Source: JAMXLO01 sp035569235 (GTDB lineage Bacteria > Pseudomonadota > Alphaproteobacteria > Acetobacterales > Acetobacteraceae). Taken from it: a DNA stretch of 29,809 nucleotides. Positions within the stretch are counted from its first letter, which is position 1, and each line of letters starts with the position of its first letter. The notes below the pieces were generated by a model that searched no databases, was not told the DNA's origin, and was given only the letters and a program-made list of their open reading frames with translations. The stretch lies in contig DATMND010000514.1 in the NCBI GenBank assembly GCA_035569235.1, forward strand, positions 1 through 29,809, in the 5' to 3' direction. Shown here piece by piece: positions 9,331 through 16,289 of the stretch. The translations under genes and the position numbers were made by a program.

Positions 9331-9356
9331 TGGGCCCCCGCTTTCGCGGGGGTGAC
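9331..9356 (-). repeat. REP-like palindromic unit, inverted orientation
   Basis: A 26-base unit ends in the CGGGGGTGAC motif on the plus strand. Its reverse complement begins GTCACCCCCGCGAAAGCGGG and is nearly the same as the units at 9433 and 15083. With the 9433 copy it forms an inverted pair (REPIN-like) downstream of sdhA, about 76 bases apart. Confidence 0.7.
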
Positions 9357-9432
9357 GAAATTGCTCGCGGCGAGACGGAGTTGTTCGCGGGGGCAACGAA
9401 GTTGTTTGCACGGGTGCAGATTCAAATAGATG

Positions 9433-9458
9433 GTCATCCCCGCGAACGCGGGGACCCA
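9433..9458 (+). repeat. REP-like palindromic unit
   Basis: The unit has the form GTCATCCCCGCGAACGCGGG plus GACCCA, with its own short palindrome CCCCGCG..CGCGGGG. It is the partner of the inverted unit at 9331-9356 and matches the copy at 15083-15108. Such units are dispersed extragenic palindromes in many proteobacteria. Confidence 0.75.
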
Positions 9459-9508
9459 AGGTCCATAGCCACTGCCGGCCCGAATTCGAGACCAGGAACT
9501 CTCTGACC

Positions 9509-9673
9509 ATGGTTGCGTTCAACCTCCCCGCAATCAGTCGCGTAGGCCATGACAAGACCCACAAAGCGCCAACCGGTGCCAAACGCGTGCAGGCGTTCCG
9601 CATCTATCGCTGGAACCCCGACGACGGGCTGAACCCAAGCACCGACGCCAATGCATTCGCCTGCGTGAAGCCG
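9509..9673 (+). pseudogene. Truncated, internally deleted duplicate of the sdhB 5' end
   Basis: From ATG 9509 the first 46 codons match the start of the intact sdhB at 10298, with 38 of 46 residues identical ('AFRIYRWNPDDGLNPSTD' is shared exactly). The match includes upstream bases around AGACCAGGA, the ribosome-site region. After codon 46 the copy jumps to 'FACVKP', which resembles 'LACLKP' about 50 codons further on in true sdhB, so an internal stretch seems deleted. Similarity then ends. No iron-sulfur cysteine clusters remain. The frame stays open for 240 codons through the following cassette, but that is antisense to a real gene. Confidence 0.75.
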
Positions 9674-9759
9674 AGAGTTCCAGCCGAGGAAACGGGTGCA
9701 CCAGTGTCTGGCGATCCTTGCGTAGTGGCGCGGCGTTCGTGCGCTCCGGCAGTCAAAGA

Positions 9760-10233
9760 TTTTAACACGGAGGACGAGCGAGGGCCACGGAGCGCCACGG
9801 AGACCTCCTTACATGACGAAGCGCCGGAGGCCGTCTATCAGACGCGGCGCATTGAAGTTCAGGATCAGGCCGACGGGAATGCGGCTCATGCGCAGGTAGG
9901 TCTGCAATTGGGCTTCGTGCGCAGGGATGATCGCGGCGACGGACTTGATCTCCAGAATGACCTGCCGTTCGACAACGAAATCCGCCCGGAAACCCTCGTC
10001 GAGCGCCATTCCCTTGTAGATAACCGGGATACCCACCTGTCGCTCGAACGGTATCGCCGCCTGCCGAAACTCGTAGCACAGGCATTGCTCGTACACGGAT
10101 TCCAACAGCCCCCGCCCCGTATGCCGATGCACTTCGATCGCCAACCCGATCACCTGCTCAGTAAGCCGCTCCGCCGCCAACATGATGGTCTCCTGCGGCC
10201 CTCCGTGGCCCTCGATCTTCCTCCGTGTTAAAA
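9760..10233. mobile_element. GxxExxY cassette bounded by 33-bp inverted repeats
   Basis: A 474-bp unit is framed by two inverted repeats, 9760-9792 and 10201-10233, which match at 31 of 33 positions. The outer end is TTTTAACACGGAGGA and the inner end GAGGGCCACGGAG. The only gene inside is the GxxExxY CDS on the minus strand. No transposase is present, and I see no clear target-site duplication right at the ends. It lies between a decayed sdhB duplicate and the intact sdhB, so the sdh operon has been split. GxxExxY genes are, as I recall, often found between such CACGGAG/CACAGAG-type inverted repeats. Movement in trans is inference. Confidence 0.7.
9809..10183 (-). CDS. GxxExxY-family protein (PD-(D/E)XK-like fold, unknown role)
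   Basis: This 124-residue protein carries the family hallmark 'GRGLLESVYEQCL' (GxxExxY). An 'IPFERQVGIPVIYKG' segment follows. A 'FRADFVVERQVILEIKSV' region supplies the D...E-x-K arrangement of a PD-(D/E)XK nuclease-like core, and 'QLQTYLRMS' and 'GLILNFNAPRLIDGLRR' close it. The ATG at 10183 has AGGAG 6 bases upstream. Longer open frames reaching into sdhB were rejected. The function is unknown in the family. It is the sole cargo of an inverted-repeat cassette, which suggests a link to the element's spread or upkeep. Confidence 0.85.
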   Translation of the reverse strand: MLAAERLTEQVIGLAIEVHRHTGRGLLESVYEQCLCYEFRQAAIPFERQVGIPVIYKGMALDEGFRADFVVERQVILEIKSVAAIIPAHEAQLQTYLRMSRIPVGLILNFNAPRLIDGLRRFVM

Positions 10234-10297
10234 GCTTATGAAACGTAAACGCACCGACCGACCTGCGGAGCACGTGACAGACCAGGAGCGATTTTGA

Positions 10298-11080
10298 ATG
10301 GTCGCCTTCAACCTCCCCGCCAACAGCCGCCTCACTGCCGGCAAGACCTACAAAGCCCCAGCCGGTGCCAAACGCGTGCGTGCGTTCCGAATCTATCGCT
10401 GGAACCCCGACGACGGACTGAACCCAAGCACCGACACCTATGAGATAGATCTCGATGCATGCGGCCCGATGGTTCTGGATGCACTGATCAAGATCAAGAA
10501 CGAGATCGATCCGTCGCTGACCTTCCGCCGTTCTTGCCGCGAGGGCATCTGCGGCTCGTGCGCGATGAACATCGACGGCGGCAACACGCTTGCCTGCTTG
10601 AAGCCGATCGAGGACGTGAAGGGCGCGGTACGCATTAACCCGCTGCCGCACATGCCGGTGGTGAAGGACCTGGTGCCGGACCTGTCGCAGGTCTACGCGC
10701 AGCTGCGCAGCATCGAACCATGGCTGCAGGCCGACAGCCCGGCCCCTCCGGACGGCGAGCGGCTACAGAGCCGCGAGGAGCGTGCGAAGCTGGACGGGCT
10801 GTGGGAGTGCATCCTGTGCTTCTGCTGCTCCACCGCCTGTCCGAGCTACTGGTGGAACGGCGACCGCTATCTTGGTCCGGCGGTGCTGCTTCAGGCGTAT
10901 CGCTGGATCGCCGATTCTCGCGATGAGCACACTGGCGAGCGGCTGGATGCACTGGAGGACCCGTTCAAGCTGTATCGCTGCCACACGATCATGAACTGCA
11001 CCGACACCTGCCCGAAGGGACTGAACCCGGCGAAGGCGATCGGCGCGATCAAGCAGTTGATCGTGGAGCGGCAGGTATAG
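10298..11080 (+). CDS. sdhB: Succinate dehydrogenase iron-sulfur subunit
   Basis: This is an intact 260-residue SdhB. The plant-type ferredoxin half has the 2Fe-2S ligands in 'CREGICGSCAMNIDG' and the later 'LAC'. The C-terminal half has the 'CILCFCCSTACPSYW' cluster motif and 'CHTIMNCTDTCPKGLNP' for the 4Fe-4S and 3Fe-4S centres. It carries electrons from the SdhA flavin to the quinone site in SdhC/D. It lies 1 kb downstream of sdhA, behind a decayed copy of its own start and a GxxExxY cassette. It therefore needs either long read-through or its own promoter in the short 10234-10297 gap. The ribosome site AGGAG is about 10 bases before the ATG. Confidence 0.97.
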   Translation: MVAFNLPANSRLTAGKTYKAPAGAKRVRAFRIYRWNPDDGLNPSTDTYEIDLDACGPMVLDALIKIKNEIDPSLTFRRSCREGICGSCAMNIDGGNTLACLKPIEDVKGAVRINPLPHMPVVKDLVPDLSQVYAQLRSIEPWLQADSPAPPDGERLQSREERAKLDGLWECILCFCCSTACPSYWWNGDRYLGPAVLLQAYRWIADSRDEHTGERLDALEDPFKLYRCHTIMNCTDTCPKGLNPAKAIGAIKQLIVERQV

Positions 11081-11137
11081 GCAGATTGTCGCAAGGCCAA
11101 TTGTCTGGCACAATTGCTGCCTTCCGGAGATGTTGTC

Positions 11138-11350
11138 ATGTTGTCCGTTCCGCTGCGACCAGATACCGAGCAGAGACTGGCGGAGCTTGCCAAGAGCCGC
11201 GGGTTGTCGAAAGCCGACCTGGCCCAGGAACTGATCGAACTCAGCCTTGGGGATCTCGACGACATCCAGATGGCGGTAGAGCGCCTGGAAAATCCGATGC
11301 AGCCCCTGACGAGCGAGCAGGCCAGGAAAGCACTTGGGCTGGACGATTGA
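11138..11350 (+). CDS. RelB/ribbon-helix-helix-type antitoxin
   Basis: This 70-residue acidic protein starts 'MLSVPLRPDTEQRLAELAKS', the pattern of a ribbon-helix-helix DNA-binding antitoxin of the RelB type. An acidic C-terminal part follows (EQARKALGLDD) that would cover the toxin. GGAG lies 8 bases before the ATG at 11138; an upstream TTG at 11114 is in frame but lacks support. The stop overlaps the start of the RelE-type gene by 17 bases, the normal arrangement for a co-translated pair. It probably represses its own promoter. Confidence 0.8.
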   Translation: MLSVPLRPDTEQRLAELAKSRGLSKADLAQELIELSLGDLDDIQMAVERLENPMQPLTSEQARKALGLDD

Positions 11351-11625
11351 GTACGATCCGAGGTCAATCGATGATCTCAACAGGCTAGATCGCTCAGTTA
11401 GGGCCGAGATCGTCCGTTATCTGGCAACACGGGTCGCTCAGGCGGATAATCCGCGGCAATTCGGCAAGCCGCTGCGGCACGACAAGTTCGGTCTCTGGCG
11501 TTATCGCGTCCGGGATTACCTCATCGTTTGCGAGCATAGAGCCGCGGGTCCTCCGCCACATTATAGGCATATCACGCCACCGGTCACCGGCGACCGGAAC
11601 CGGACCTGCGAAATTCGCGTGGTGA
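11334..11625 (+). pseudogene. RelE/ParE-type toxin, apparently frameshifted
   Basis: From TTG 11334 (AGGAAAG 4 bases upstream) the frame reads WTIEYDPRSIDDLNRLD and continues to GLWRYRVRDYLIVCE, the core of a RelE/ParE mRNA-cleaving or gyrase-type toxin. The family should end in a strand plus 'IGHR' block. In the first frame this is lost after 'VCE' near 11536. In the next frame the sequence 'VLRHIIGISRHRS' appears and stops at 11625, which fits the missing tail and leaves a clean gap to the convergent gene. If read in the first frame, the protein would run to 11762 with an odd Arg-rich tail overlapping the next gene. A one-base lesion or a sequencing error is the simplest reading. Confidence 0.65.
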
Positions 11626-11654
11626 GTCTGGTCGCGTGCGGACCGGTGACCCAC

Positions 11655-12269
11655 TCAGCTCCGTGGCGGCGTGCCGGTCGTGATTGGGTGCGGCGGATAG
11701 CCGACCGTCCACAGCCTTTCGTGCGGTCGCGCAACCGGCTCGGGCAGCGTCTGCCGCAGTGACGGTGTGGTCTGCGTCACGCCAACCGGTCCGGTCGACA
11801 TCAAGGCGCCACACGCATTGCCGGTGCGTGACACATGCACCCGCGGCTGACCGCCGTTGGCCGGATACCCATATGTGATCGTCTCGCTGCACGTGCCATT
11901 TCCGGACGACAGCGAGGTCATGACAACGCCGGAACCGGGCACCGCCTGCGGCATCCCGTTCATGACCGACCGGATCATCTGTTGTGGATCGGGCAATGAC
12001 GCCATCAGCGAATCCATATCGGCCATCATGTGCCGCATCATCGCATCCTGCTCGGCGATCATGCGCGTCACCGGAAAATCCCCAAACGTTGCAAGGGCCT
12101 GCCGCGGCGATACCGTCGCAGCGGGCAGTGGCAGGAACACGACCATGGCGCCGGACGGGACATAGACATAACGGCCACCGTCGGGCTGCGCCGCCCCGGC
12201 CGCCCCGGCTCCAATGATCAGCGGAAGCGCCAGGCAGGCGCCGAACAGTGCAACGGAACCCTTTCTCAT
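11655..12269 (-). CDS. Secreted Met-rich protein of unknown function
   Basis: This 204-residue protein has a clear Sec signal peptide ('MRKGSVALFGACLALPLII' then an Ala-rich end, likely cut near GAAQPDG). The ATG at 12269 was chosen because GGAGG sits 7 bases upstream; a longer start adds a non-signal extension. The mature part has 'GRYVYVPSGAMVVFLPLP', then a Met-rich stretch (IAEQDAMMRHMMADMDSLM) and a C-terminal domain with exactly two Cys (GTCSET and NACGAL) that could form a disulfide. I do not recognise the family. The Met cluster hints at metal (copper) contact or simply an amphipathic helix; neither is shown. Confidence 0.7.
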   Translation of the reverse strand: MRKGSVALFGACLALPLIIGAGAAGAAQPDGGRYVYVPSGAMVVFLPLPAATVSPRQALATFGDFPVTRMIAEQDAMMRHMMADMDSLMASLPDPQQMIRSVMNGMPQAVPGSGVVMTSLSSGNGTCSETITYGYPANGGQPRVHVSRTGNACGALMSTGPVGVTQTTPSLRQTLPEPVARPHERLWTVGYPPHPITTGTPPRS

Positions 12270-12365
12270 TGCCTTCCTCCAAGCCAGTCGAAACACCATC
12301 GACGATCTTCACTGTCCCGCTTTACGTGGGTTGTTGCCCGCCGATGAAAACTTGGTAACGCCGCG

Positions 12366-12998
12366 CTACGCAGCCCGCGTCAGGCGCTTCATGAAAGCCG
12401 AGATCCGGTGCCGGCGAAGCTCGCTTCGCGCCTTCGCGTCCGTGGTCATGTAGTTGAGCTGCACCGAATAGCGCTGTCCGGTGAACCGCTTGTGGCCATG
12501 CCAGGCGGCGGGTCCGTTCGGGAATACCAGCAGTGTGCCGTTCACCGGCGGCACCTCGACCGCATAGTCGTCCAGATCGCCAGGGCCGCGCAGCAGGCGC
12601 AGACACCCCTCATGCTGGCCCCACGCCGCGGCGGCGGGGTTCAGATACAGCAGGACCGTCACGCGCTTGGCGGTCGAGTCGCAATGGATGTAGCCGTCCC
12701 GTTCGTTGGTCCGCGCGCGCAACGTCACCATCGTCGGCGAATCGCTCAGGTCCATGTCGAAACGCTCCGCGATCGCGTGGCGAAGCCTCGGCCCCTCCAA
12801 TTCCTCCATCAACGCCTGCGCGCCAGGGCCCAGCGCCAGCGCATCCATCGGGAACGATCCGCGCTTGCCCAGCGCCGGCAGATCGGCGACCACGGTGCGC
12901 AGGCTTCCGGGCGGCACGAAGTCCGGCACCACCACGTGTGGGAACGGATCCGTAGCCACCGGCACCGTGCGCAACGCGGCGTAGTCGAGTTCGATCAT
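12366..12998 (-). CDS. 2-oxoglutarate/Fe(II)-dependent oxygenase (prolyl-4-hydroxylase-like)
   Basis: This 210-residue protein has the double-stranded beta-helix iron site. 'GYIHCDSTAKRVTVLLYLN' supplies the H-x-D ligands. 'AAWHGHKRFTGQRYSVQLNYM' supplies the distal His and the Arg that binds 2-oxoglutarate. The N-terminal 'FPHVVVPDFVPP' is typical of small bacterial P4H-fold oxygenases. ATG 12998 has AAGGAG 6 bases upstream, so the longer upstream frame is not needed. The substrate is unknown. The gene is divergent from the ZapE-type ATPase with a short shared promoter region (12999-13080). Confidence 0.82.
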   Translation of the reverse strand: MIELDYAALRTVPVATDPFPHVVVPDFVPPGSLRTVVADLPALGKRGSFPMDALALGPGAQALMEELEGPRLRHAIAERFDMDLSDSPTMVTLRARTNERDGYIHCDSTAKRVTVLLYLNPAAAAWGQHEGCLRLLRGPGDLDDYAVEVPPVNGTLLVFPNGPAAWHGHKRFTGQRYSVQLNYMTTDAKARSELRRHRISAFMKRLTRAA

Positions 12999-13080
12999 CC
13001 GACACTCCTTCGGGACGGTGCTTAGCACGGAAGCCGTCGCGTTGAACCCCGGCGGCGGACACGCTATCTGCCGCCTCGAC

Positions 13081-14235
13081 ATGGACAACCCGGGCGCCGA
13101 CATCCCTGCGCAGCGCGGACCGCTGCCAGCCTTCCGGGCATTGGTGGCGGCCGGCGAACTGGCGTCGGAGCCATCCCAGGAAATCGTCGCCGCACGGCTA
13201 CAGACGCTGTGGGAGAGGCTGCGCGGCTACGATCCGCAGCCGAGATCGGCCAACGGTCAAAGCCTGTTGTCCCGTCTGCTCCGCCGCGGCGAACCCGTGC
13301 GAGACCAGCCGAACGGCCTCTACATCGTGGGTCCCGTCGGACGCGGAAAGTCCATGTTGATGGAGCTGTTCTTCGACGCGGCCAAGGTCGGCCGCAAGCG
13401 GCGCTACCACTTCCATCGCTTCATGCAGAATGTCCATGCACGCATCCACACATTCAAGGCGGCCGATCGCGGCATCGGCGATCCGATCCCGCCGCTTGCC
13501 ATATCGATCGCAGCCGAAGCGGCGCTGCTGTGCTTCGATGAGTTCCAGGTGAACGACATCGCCGACGCAATGATCCTGGGTCGACTGTCCCAGGCGCTGT
13601 TCGACCGCGGCGTGGTGGTCGTGGCCACATCGAACGTCGTACCGGACGATCTGTTCAAGGGCCAGCCAGGGCGCGACGCCTTCCTGCCATTCATCGCGCT
13701 GATCAAGCAGAGGCTCGATGTGGTGATGATCGACGAAGGGCGGGATTTCCGCCGTTCGCTCATGCGCGGCGAACGCACCTGGCTGGTTCCCGCCGATGCG
13801 TGGGCCGAGCGCGAACTGGACCATGCCTTCGCCGAACTGACCTGGAATGCAACGGGTGAGCCCGAGACCCTGCGGGTGATGGGGCGCAAATTCGTCGTGC
13901 CTGTCGCGGCGGAAGGTGTCGCGCGCTGCGACTTCGACACGCTGTGCGGTACCGCGCTCGGTGCAGGCGACTATCTGGCGCTGGCGACGCGCTATCACAC
14001 GCTGATCCTGGAACGCATCCCGCGCCTTTCGCCCAACAACTACGACAAGGCACGCCGCTTCATCGTGCTGATCGACACGCTGTACGATCATCAAGTGAAG
14101 CTGTTCGCGTCTGCCGATGCCATGCCGGAGCAGCTCTATTTGCACGGCGAAAATGCCCGGATGTTCGAGCGCACGGTATCGCGGCTCGACGAGATGCAGA
14201 GCCTGCACTGGCTTGAGCTGCCGCACCTGGCATAG
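13081..14235 (+). CDS. zapE: AFG1/ZapE-family ATPase
   Basis: The 384-residue P-loop ATPase has Walker A 'GPVGRGKSML' near residues 83-92, a 'YHFHRFMQNVHARIH' helix, and Walker B 'LLCFDEFQVNDIADAMIL' near residue 150. A 'VVVATSNVVPDDLFKG' sensor region and the C-terminal 'RLDEMQS' block also fit the AFG1/LACE1/ZapE family. ZapE helps Z-ring constriction in enterobacteria, and the mitochondrial AFG1 aids complex IV turnover. ATG 13081 is preferred; a GTG at 13018 is in frame but would leave only about 20 bases to the divergent oxygenase start and shows no family sequence. Whether it acts in division here is inferred. Confidence 0.88.
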   Translation: MDNPGADIPAQRGPLPAFRALVAAGELASEPSQEIVAARLQTLWERLRGYDPQPRSANGQSLLSRLLRRGEPVRDQPNGLYIVGPVGRGKSMLMELFFDAAKVGRKRRYHFHRFMQNVHARIHTFKAADRGIGDPIPPLAISIAAEAALLCFDEFQVNDIADAMILGRLSQALFDRGVVVVATSNVVPDDLFKGQPGRDAFLPFIALIKQRLDVVMIDEGRDFRRSLMRGERTWLVPADAWAERELDHAFAELTWNATGEPETLRVMGRKFVVPVAAEGVARCDFDTLCGTALGAGDYLALATRYHTLILERIPRLSPNNYDKARRFIVLIDTLYDHQVKLFASADAMPEQLYLHGENARMFERTVSRLDEMQSLHWLELPHLA

Positions 14236-14279
14236 AGTGCTGATCTGACAGCGTGGAGGCCGAAGTAGGGGAAGCGTGC

Positions 14280-15028
14280 ATGCGCGGATTGGACGGCAAA
14301 CGGGTGATCCTGACCGGTGGCGCGAGCGGCATTGGCCGTACCGCCGCGTTGCGCCTGGCGGACGAAGGCTGCGTGTTGGGTATTTTCGATCTGGACGAGT
14401 CGGGTGCTCGGGAGACGGTCGCGCAGTGTACGGGCGGCTAGGCGAGGGCCTATGGCGTGGACATCACCGACCGTGACCTGATCGCTGCCGCCCTCGCGTC
14501 ATTCGAGGCGAAATGCGGACCGGTGCAGGCGCTGGCGAACAACGCGGGATGGGATACGCCGCGCGACTTCCTCGATACCGACCGTGCGCTGTGGGACAAG
14601 GTGATTCAGATCAATCTGTACGGCCCATTGAATATGCACCACGTCGTCGTGCGCGGCATGTCTGTCCACGGTTTCGGCAGGGTCGTCAACGTCGCGTCGG
14701 ATGCGGGGCGCGTGGGTTCCACGGGTGAGGCGGTTTACGCTGCATGCAAGGGCGGCATCATCGCGTTCACCGAGACGCTGGCGCGCGAATTGGCACGCAA
14801 GGCGTCACGCTGAATGTGATCTGTCCCGGTCCGACAGACACGCCATTGTTCGGAGATTTCCGCGCGGCATCGCCCTCGATCGGCGACGCACTGGCCCGCG
14901 CCATCCCATTGCGGCGGATCGGTGAGCCGGACGACTATGCCGGCATGATCGCATTCCTGCTGTCGGACGATACGGCCTATATGACCGGTCAGACGATCAG
15001 CGTGTCCGGCGGGCTGACGATGGTCTGA
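14280..15028 (+). pseudogene. Short-chain dehydrogenase/reductase pseudogene (nonsense + frameshift)
   Basis: The NAD(P)-binding TGGASGIGR motif, the 'NNAGWDTP' strand, 'VNVASDAG' and the catalytic YAACK are all recognisable, as is the C-terminal 'NVICPGPTDTPLFG' and 'YMTGQTISVSGGLTMV'. Two lesions break the frame. An in-frame TAG at 14439-14441 lies exactly where a Glu codon would continue '..GGEARAYGVDIT'. A one-base loss lies near 14800, after which coding continues in another frame (QGVTLNVICPG). Restored, the product would be about 249 residues, the normal SDR length. GGGGAAG precedes the ATG at 14280. The most similar groups are 3-oxoacyl-ACP reductases and cyclohexanecarboxyl-CoA-type dehydrogenases. 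The lesions suggest loss of function, unless the assembly is wrong. Confidence 0.85.
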
Positions 15029-15041
15029 AATCGATGCTCTC

Positions 15042-15108
15042 GTCATCCCCGCGCATTTTGTTGTCATCTCCGCGTTTTTGTCGTCATCCCCGCGCAAGCG
15101 GGGACCCA
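15042..15108 (+). repeat. One full and two half REP units in tandem
   Basis: Starts of the REP motif GTCATCCCCGCG recur at 15042, 15063 (as GTCATCTCCGCG) and 15083, about 20 bases apart. Only the last continues as the full palindrome to 15108. This lies in the 382-base gap between the SDR pseudogene and the convergent SDR. Confidence 0.7.
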
Positions 15109-15238
15109 TGGACGACAGCGCTAAATTTGCAGCTCCTTTGGTTCAGAGCCTGCGACCGCCCCACCGCGGCCAGAGCGGTGCGGACCAGATACGGTGCCGA
15201 TCCTGGCAACTCGGGTGGCGGCCGAATAAAGGAAGTGG

Positions 15239-15340
15239 ATTCACCGCAGAGGCGCAGAGAACGCTGAGGAAAAAAGGTTTGCTGCGCGCAAGGCGCGCCA
15301 AATAATTCGTCTCAGCGTCCTCTGCGCCTCTGCGGTGAAT
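15239..15340. repeat. 102-bp MITE-like inverted repeat
   Basis: Two 30-base arms, 15239-15268 and 15311-15340, are inverse complements at 29 of 30 positions, around a 42-base centre with no coding capacity. The arm begins ATTCACCGCAGAGGCGCAGA. The CACCGCAGAGG..CAGAG pattern recalls the CACGGAGG..CACGGAG ends of the GxxExxY cassette at 9760-10233, so it may be an empty or deleted relative. The rest of the 15029-15410 gap holds the REP cluster and no gene I can support. Confidence 0.7.
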
Positions 15341-15410
15341 ATTTCTTACTACAGTTTGTTACCGCTGCCGGTCCAACTTCGAAAACCCTGATGCCATCGG
15401 GCGTATCCGA

Positions 15411-16172
15411 CTAGGCGAGACCGATGCGTCGGCGAAAATCCCCGTCGCGCAGGCTGAATTCGTTGCCCGCGAGATCATCGGCCTCGGCTGTGCAAAGATA
15501 AACGATGGCGCGTGCGGGATGCGTGACTGGCGTGAGTTGTTCGCGCGGGATCTTGCTGACCGGGTTGATCCCCGACGCGCGTATGATGACCTGCATTTCG
15601 GTGTCCGTGGTGCCGGGCTGGAAGCCGAACACGCGCATGCCGGCGGCTCGATGTTCCATATCGATGGAGCGGGTCAGCATCGCCAGGCCGGCCTTGCCTG
15701 CGCAATATCCGCTCCAGCCCTCCTGCGGACGCAGCGCCGCGCCAGACGAGATATTGACGATCGTGCCGCGCCCCCGCTCGATCATTCCCGGCAGTACGGC
15801 ACGGACGGCGTAGTAGGCGCCGATCAGGTTGATCTCGATGCTACGTGCCCATTGGGCGGGATCGGTGTCACCGACCATGCCAATGGGCTCGATGACACCG
15901 GCATTGTTTATCAGCAAATCGGGCGGACCGAATCGTTGGATGGTTTCGCGCACGAGGCGTTGGCATGCCGCGTAATCGGAAACATCGCAGGCGATTGCCG
16001 CAGCCTTGCCGCCAGCCGCATTGATCCGCTGCGCGTTGACATCGGTCTGCGCGGTATTGCGCGCCGCAAGTATGACGGACGCACCCGCCTCGCCCAGGGC
16101 AAAAGCCGTCGTCGCGCCGATGCCGCGGCTTGCGCCGGTGACGATTGCAACCTTTCCCGCCAGACTTTCCAT
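15411..16172 (-). CDS. Short-chain dehydrogenase/reductase (SDR)
   Basis: This 253-residue classical SDR has a cofactor motif TGASRGIGA near residues 13-21, 'ACDVSD', NNAG, the active-site Ser in 'VNISSGAA' and the YCAGK (YxxxK) catalytic pair. ATG 16172 is preceded by GGAGG about 8 bases away; the much longer open frame upstream is antisense to the next gene. The C-terminus ('LAGNEFSLRDGDFRRRIGLA') differs from the usual 'G.....DGG' ending, so the substrate is not clear. It converges with the broken SDR at 14280-15028 and diverges from the alpha/beta hydrolase gene. Confidence 0.88.
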   Translation of the reverse strand: MESLAGKVAIVTGASRGIGATTAFALGEAGASVILAARNTAQTDVNAQRINAAGGKAAAIACDVSDYAACQRLVRETIQRFGPPDLLINNAGVIEPIGMVGDTDPAQWARSIEINLIGAYYAVRAVLPGMIERGRGTIVNISSGAALRPQEGWSGYCAGKAGLAMLTRSIDMEHRAAGMRVFGFQPGTTDTEMQVIIRASGINPVSKIPREQLTPVTHPARAIVYLCTAEADDLAGNEFSLRDGDFRRRIGLA

Positions 16173-16289
16173 TTGCGCTGCCTCCGATATGGGGATTCTC
16201 CCCGCCGCTTTACGGCACGGGTGGGGGATTGGACAAGCGGGGCTACCGGTGAGTATCCTCGCGCTAAGCAAGCGCCGAAGGGGGTCTGG

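Noticed and set aside
9509..10231. Open frame of 240 codons beginning with SdhB sequence
   Set aside because: Only the first 46 codons and a short later segment match SdhB. The rest is antisense to the GxxExxY gene and its inverted repeats.
11334..11762. 142-residue RelE-like product read without frameshift
   Set aside because: The tail after 'VCE' is Arg-rich, matches no toxin tail and overlaps the convergent gene; the next frame gives a better ending.
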